NCBI GenBank assembly: GCA_002369525.1
Contig: DFFN01000050.1
Location: forward strand, 1-8,470
DNA from: Lachnoclostridium sp. UBA3775
GTDB lineage: Bacteria > Bacillota > Clostridia > Lachnospirales > Lachnospiraceae
Direction of reading: 5' to 3'
DNA: 8,470 nucleotides
A model generated the notes under the pieces. That model was not told where the DNA came from. It searched no databases and saw only the letters and a list, made by a program, of their open reading frames with translations. This document shows positions 7,684 through 8,470 of the stretch, one piece after another; within the stretch, counting starts at the first letter, position 1; each line of letters starts with the position of its first letter. Position numbers and translations under genes: made by a program.

Positions 7684-8179
7684 TCAAAACCATAATGATA
7701 AGATGAGGGTGTCCTTCGATCTGGACGAGGTGCTCTTTGTGTCGCCAAAAACCCATAAGACCGAGCCGCCGCCTAAGTTTCCGTACAGCAGGATATACAA
7801 GGAAAGACTGAGGTATGGCACTCCCGAGCTCATAAGAAAGCTGCAGGAGCTTGGCTATGAGGTGTGGGTCTACACGTCATCCTTCAGGTCGGAGAAATAT
7901 ATCAGGCATCTTTTTAAATGCTATCATGTGAAGTTTGACGGTATAGTCAACGGCAGCAGGCATTTAAAGGAAGTGCAGCGCGACAACGCTGCGACTCTGC
8001 CGCAGAAGCTTCCGAGCAGATACCGTATTTCCCTGCATATAGACGACGAGGAAATAATATGCAAGCTGGCAAGACAGTACGGGTATAATGTTTTCCAGCT
8101 TAATGCCCAGGATGATGACTGGAAGGAAAAAATAATCGCTCAGGCAGCGGTGATAAGAAAGCGCGAATACGGATATTGA
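7670..8179 (+). CDS. HAD-like hydrolase, paralogue of the upstream protein's C-terminal half
   Basis: A 169-residue soluble HAD-superfamily protein. Motif I is SFDLDEVLF with D17 and D19, motif II is WVYTSSF with T69, and motif IV is LHIDDEEI with D125 and D126. All acidic positions are present, so an Mg-dependent phosphatase-type activity is possible. The spacing between motifs is small, so any cap domain is absent or minimal. It shares KFPY..IYKE, the GY..WVY block, F..DGI and LHID with the preceding fusion protein, in order, showing an ancient tandem duplication or domain split. ATG 7670 lies inside the preceding gene (14-base overlap) and has only a weak Shine-Dalgarno site, so translational coupling is likely. 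An in-frame ATG at 7703 (Met12) is possible and would also keep the whole HAD core. Substrate not known. Confidence 0.8.
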   Translation: MAKNDQNHNDKMRVSFDLDEVLFVSPKTHKTEPPPKFPYSRIYKERLRYGTPELIRKLQELGYEVWVYTSSFRSEKYIRHLFKCYHVKFDGIVNGSRHLKEVQRDNAATLPQKLPSRYRISLHIDDEEIICKLARQYGYNVFQLNAQDDDWKEKIIAQAAVIRKREYGY

Positions 8180-8180
8180 C

Positions 8181-8185
8181 CGGAG
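8181..8185 (+). promoter_or_regulatory. Ribosome binding site of feoA
   Basis: GGAG-type site (CGGAG) nine bases before ATG 8195, which fixes the start of the truncated FeoA gene. Confidence 0.6.
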
Positions 8186-8194
8186 TAGTAAGAA

Positions 8195-8470
8195 ATGTAC
8201 TTAAATGAATTAAAAACAGGCGAAAGCACCAAAATCGTTAATGTAGGCGGAGGGGGAGCACTCAGGCAGCATTTCCTCGATATGGGAATGATACCGGGAA
8301 CCGAGCTTACTCTTGTTAAGTTTGCACCGATGGGCGATCCCGCGGAATACCGCATACATGATTATGAGCTTACTCTGAGACTTGATGACGCCGCCAACAT
8401 TGAAATCACCGAGCCCTACAGGCTTGAGGCCGAAGCAGAGGATAAAAGCCTGCTCCGCGGCGACAGGGTG
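8195..8470 (+). CDS. feoA: FeoA-domain ferrous iron transport protein (3' end outside the window)
   Basis: The first 92 codons of an open frame that runs off the right edge. It has the SH3-like FeoA core: ALRQHFLDMGMIPGTELTLVKFAPMGDP, then YRIHDYELTLRLDDAANIEI. These are standard FeoA landmarks, including the LDMGMIPG loop, the APMGDP turn and the YELTLR strand. FeoA normally accompanies FeoB, the GTPase ferrous-iron permease, and a small FeoA usually stops near residue 75-80. Here the frame continues with a polar, acidic stretch (EAEAED, then KSLLRGDR), so this may be the front of a FeoA-FeoB fusion or a longer FeoA. The gene begins 15 bases after the HAD gene with no terminator between them. 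Family confident, fusion unproven. Confidence 0.88.
   Translation, partial: MYLNELKTGESTKIVNVGGGGALRQHFLDMGMIPGTELTLVKFAPMGDPAEYRIHDYELTLRLDDAANIEITEPYRLEAEAEDKSLLRGDRV

Noticed and set aside
1..8470. CRISPR arrays, tRNA or rRNA genes, insertion sequences, long repeats
   Set aside because: No regularly spaced repeats, transposase, cloverleaf or ribosomal sequence was recognised on either strand. The tandem HAD similarity is at protein level, not a DNA repeat.

Overview
The window reads as chromosomal DNA from a low-to-moderate GC anaerobic Firmicute, most likely a Lachnospiraceae member of the Butyrivibrio/Roseburia/Clostridium XIVa type. This is inferred from a CoA-transferase of the butyryl-CoA:acetate (But) family, a hybrid histidine kinase with typical Lachnospiraceae box sequences, AG-rich Shine-Dalgarno sites and tightly packed genes. 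No database search was possible. All assignments come from reading motifs and from remembered family features.

Every gene found is on the + strand. Region 1 (1-737) is the 3' part of a hypothetical protein of a Lachnospiraceae-type family, probably cut by the left window edge. Region 2 (738-1023) has no intact gene but holds three short coding blocks, in three successive frames, that look like collapsed pieces of a degV fatty-acid-binding gene. Region 3 (1024-3582) is a large membrane hybrid histidine kinase: Cache sensor, HisKA, HATPase, receiver and Hpt. Its Cache domain carries residues matching the amino-acid-binding dCache_1 motif, so an amino-acid ligand is plausible.

Region 4 (3603-6786) holds an E. 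coli-type nicotinate phosphoribosyltransferase (NAD salvage), a PD-(D/E)XK nuclease-fold protein of the sce7726 type whose start overlaps the pncB stop, and an acetyl-CoA hydrolase/transferase-family CoA-transferase. Region 5 (6802-8179) is an unusual pair: a ParB/sulfiredoxin-fold domain fused to a HAD-type domain, then an overlapping stand-alone HAD protein that is a clear paralogue of the fusion's C-terminal half. Region 6 (8195-8470) is the start of an FeoA protein, possibly the front of a FeoA-FeoB fusion, cut by the right edge.

From 3603 onward the gaps are 15 bases or fewer, or the genes overlap, and I see no terminator, so one transcript through pncB, nuclease, CoA-transferase, ParB-HAD, HAD and feoA is plausible. 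The parts most likely to be undescribed are the ParB/Srx-HAD plus HAD tandem, in which the fused copy seems to have lost an acidic motif-IV residue, and the coupling of an sce7726-type nuclease-fold protein to NAD salvage. A shared function for the whole string is not evident from sequence. The kinase, pncB and the CoA-transferase look like ordinary housekeeping or signalling genes.
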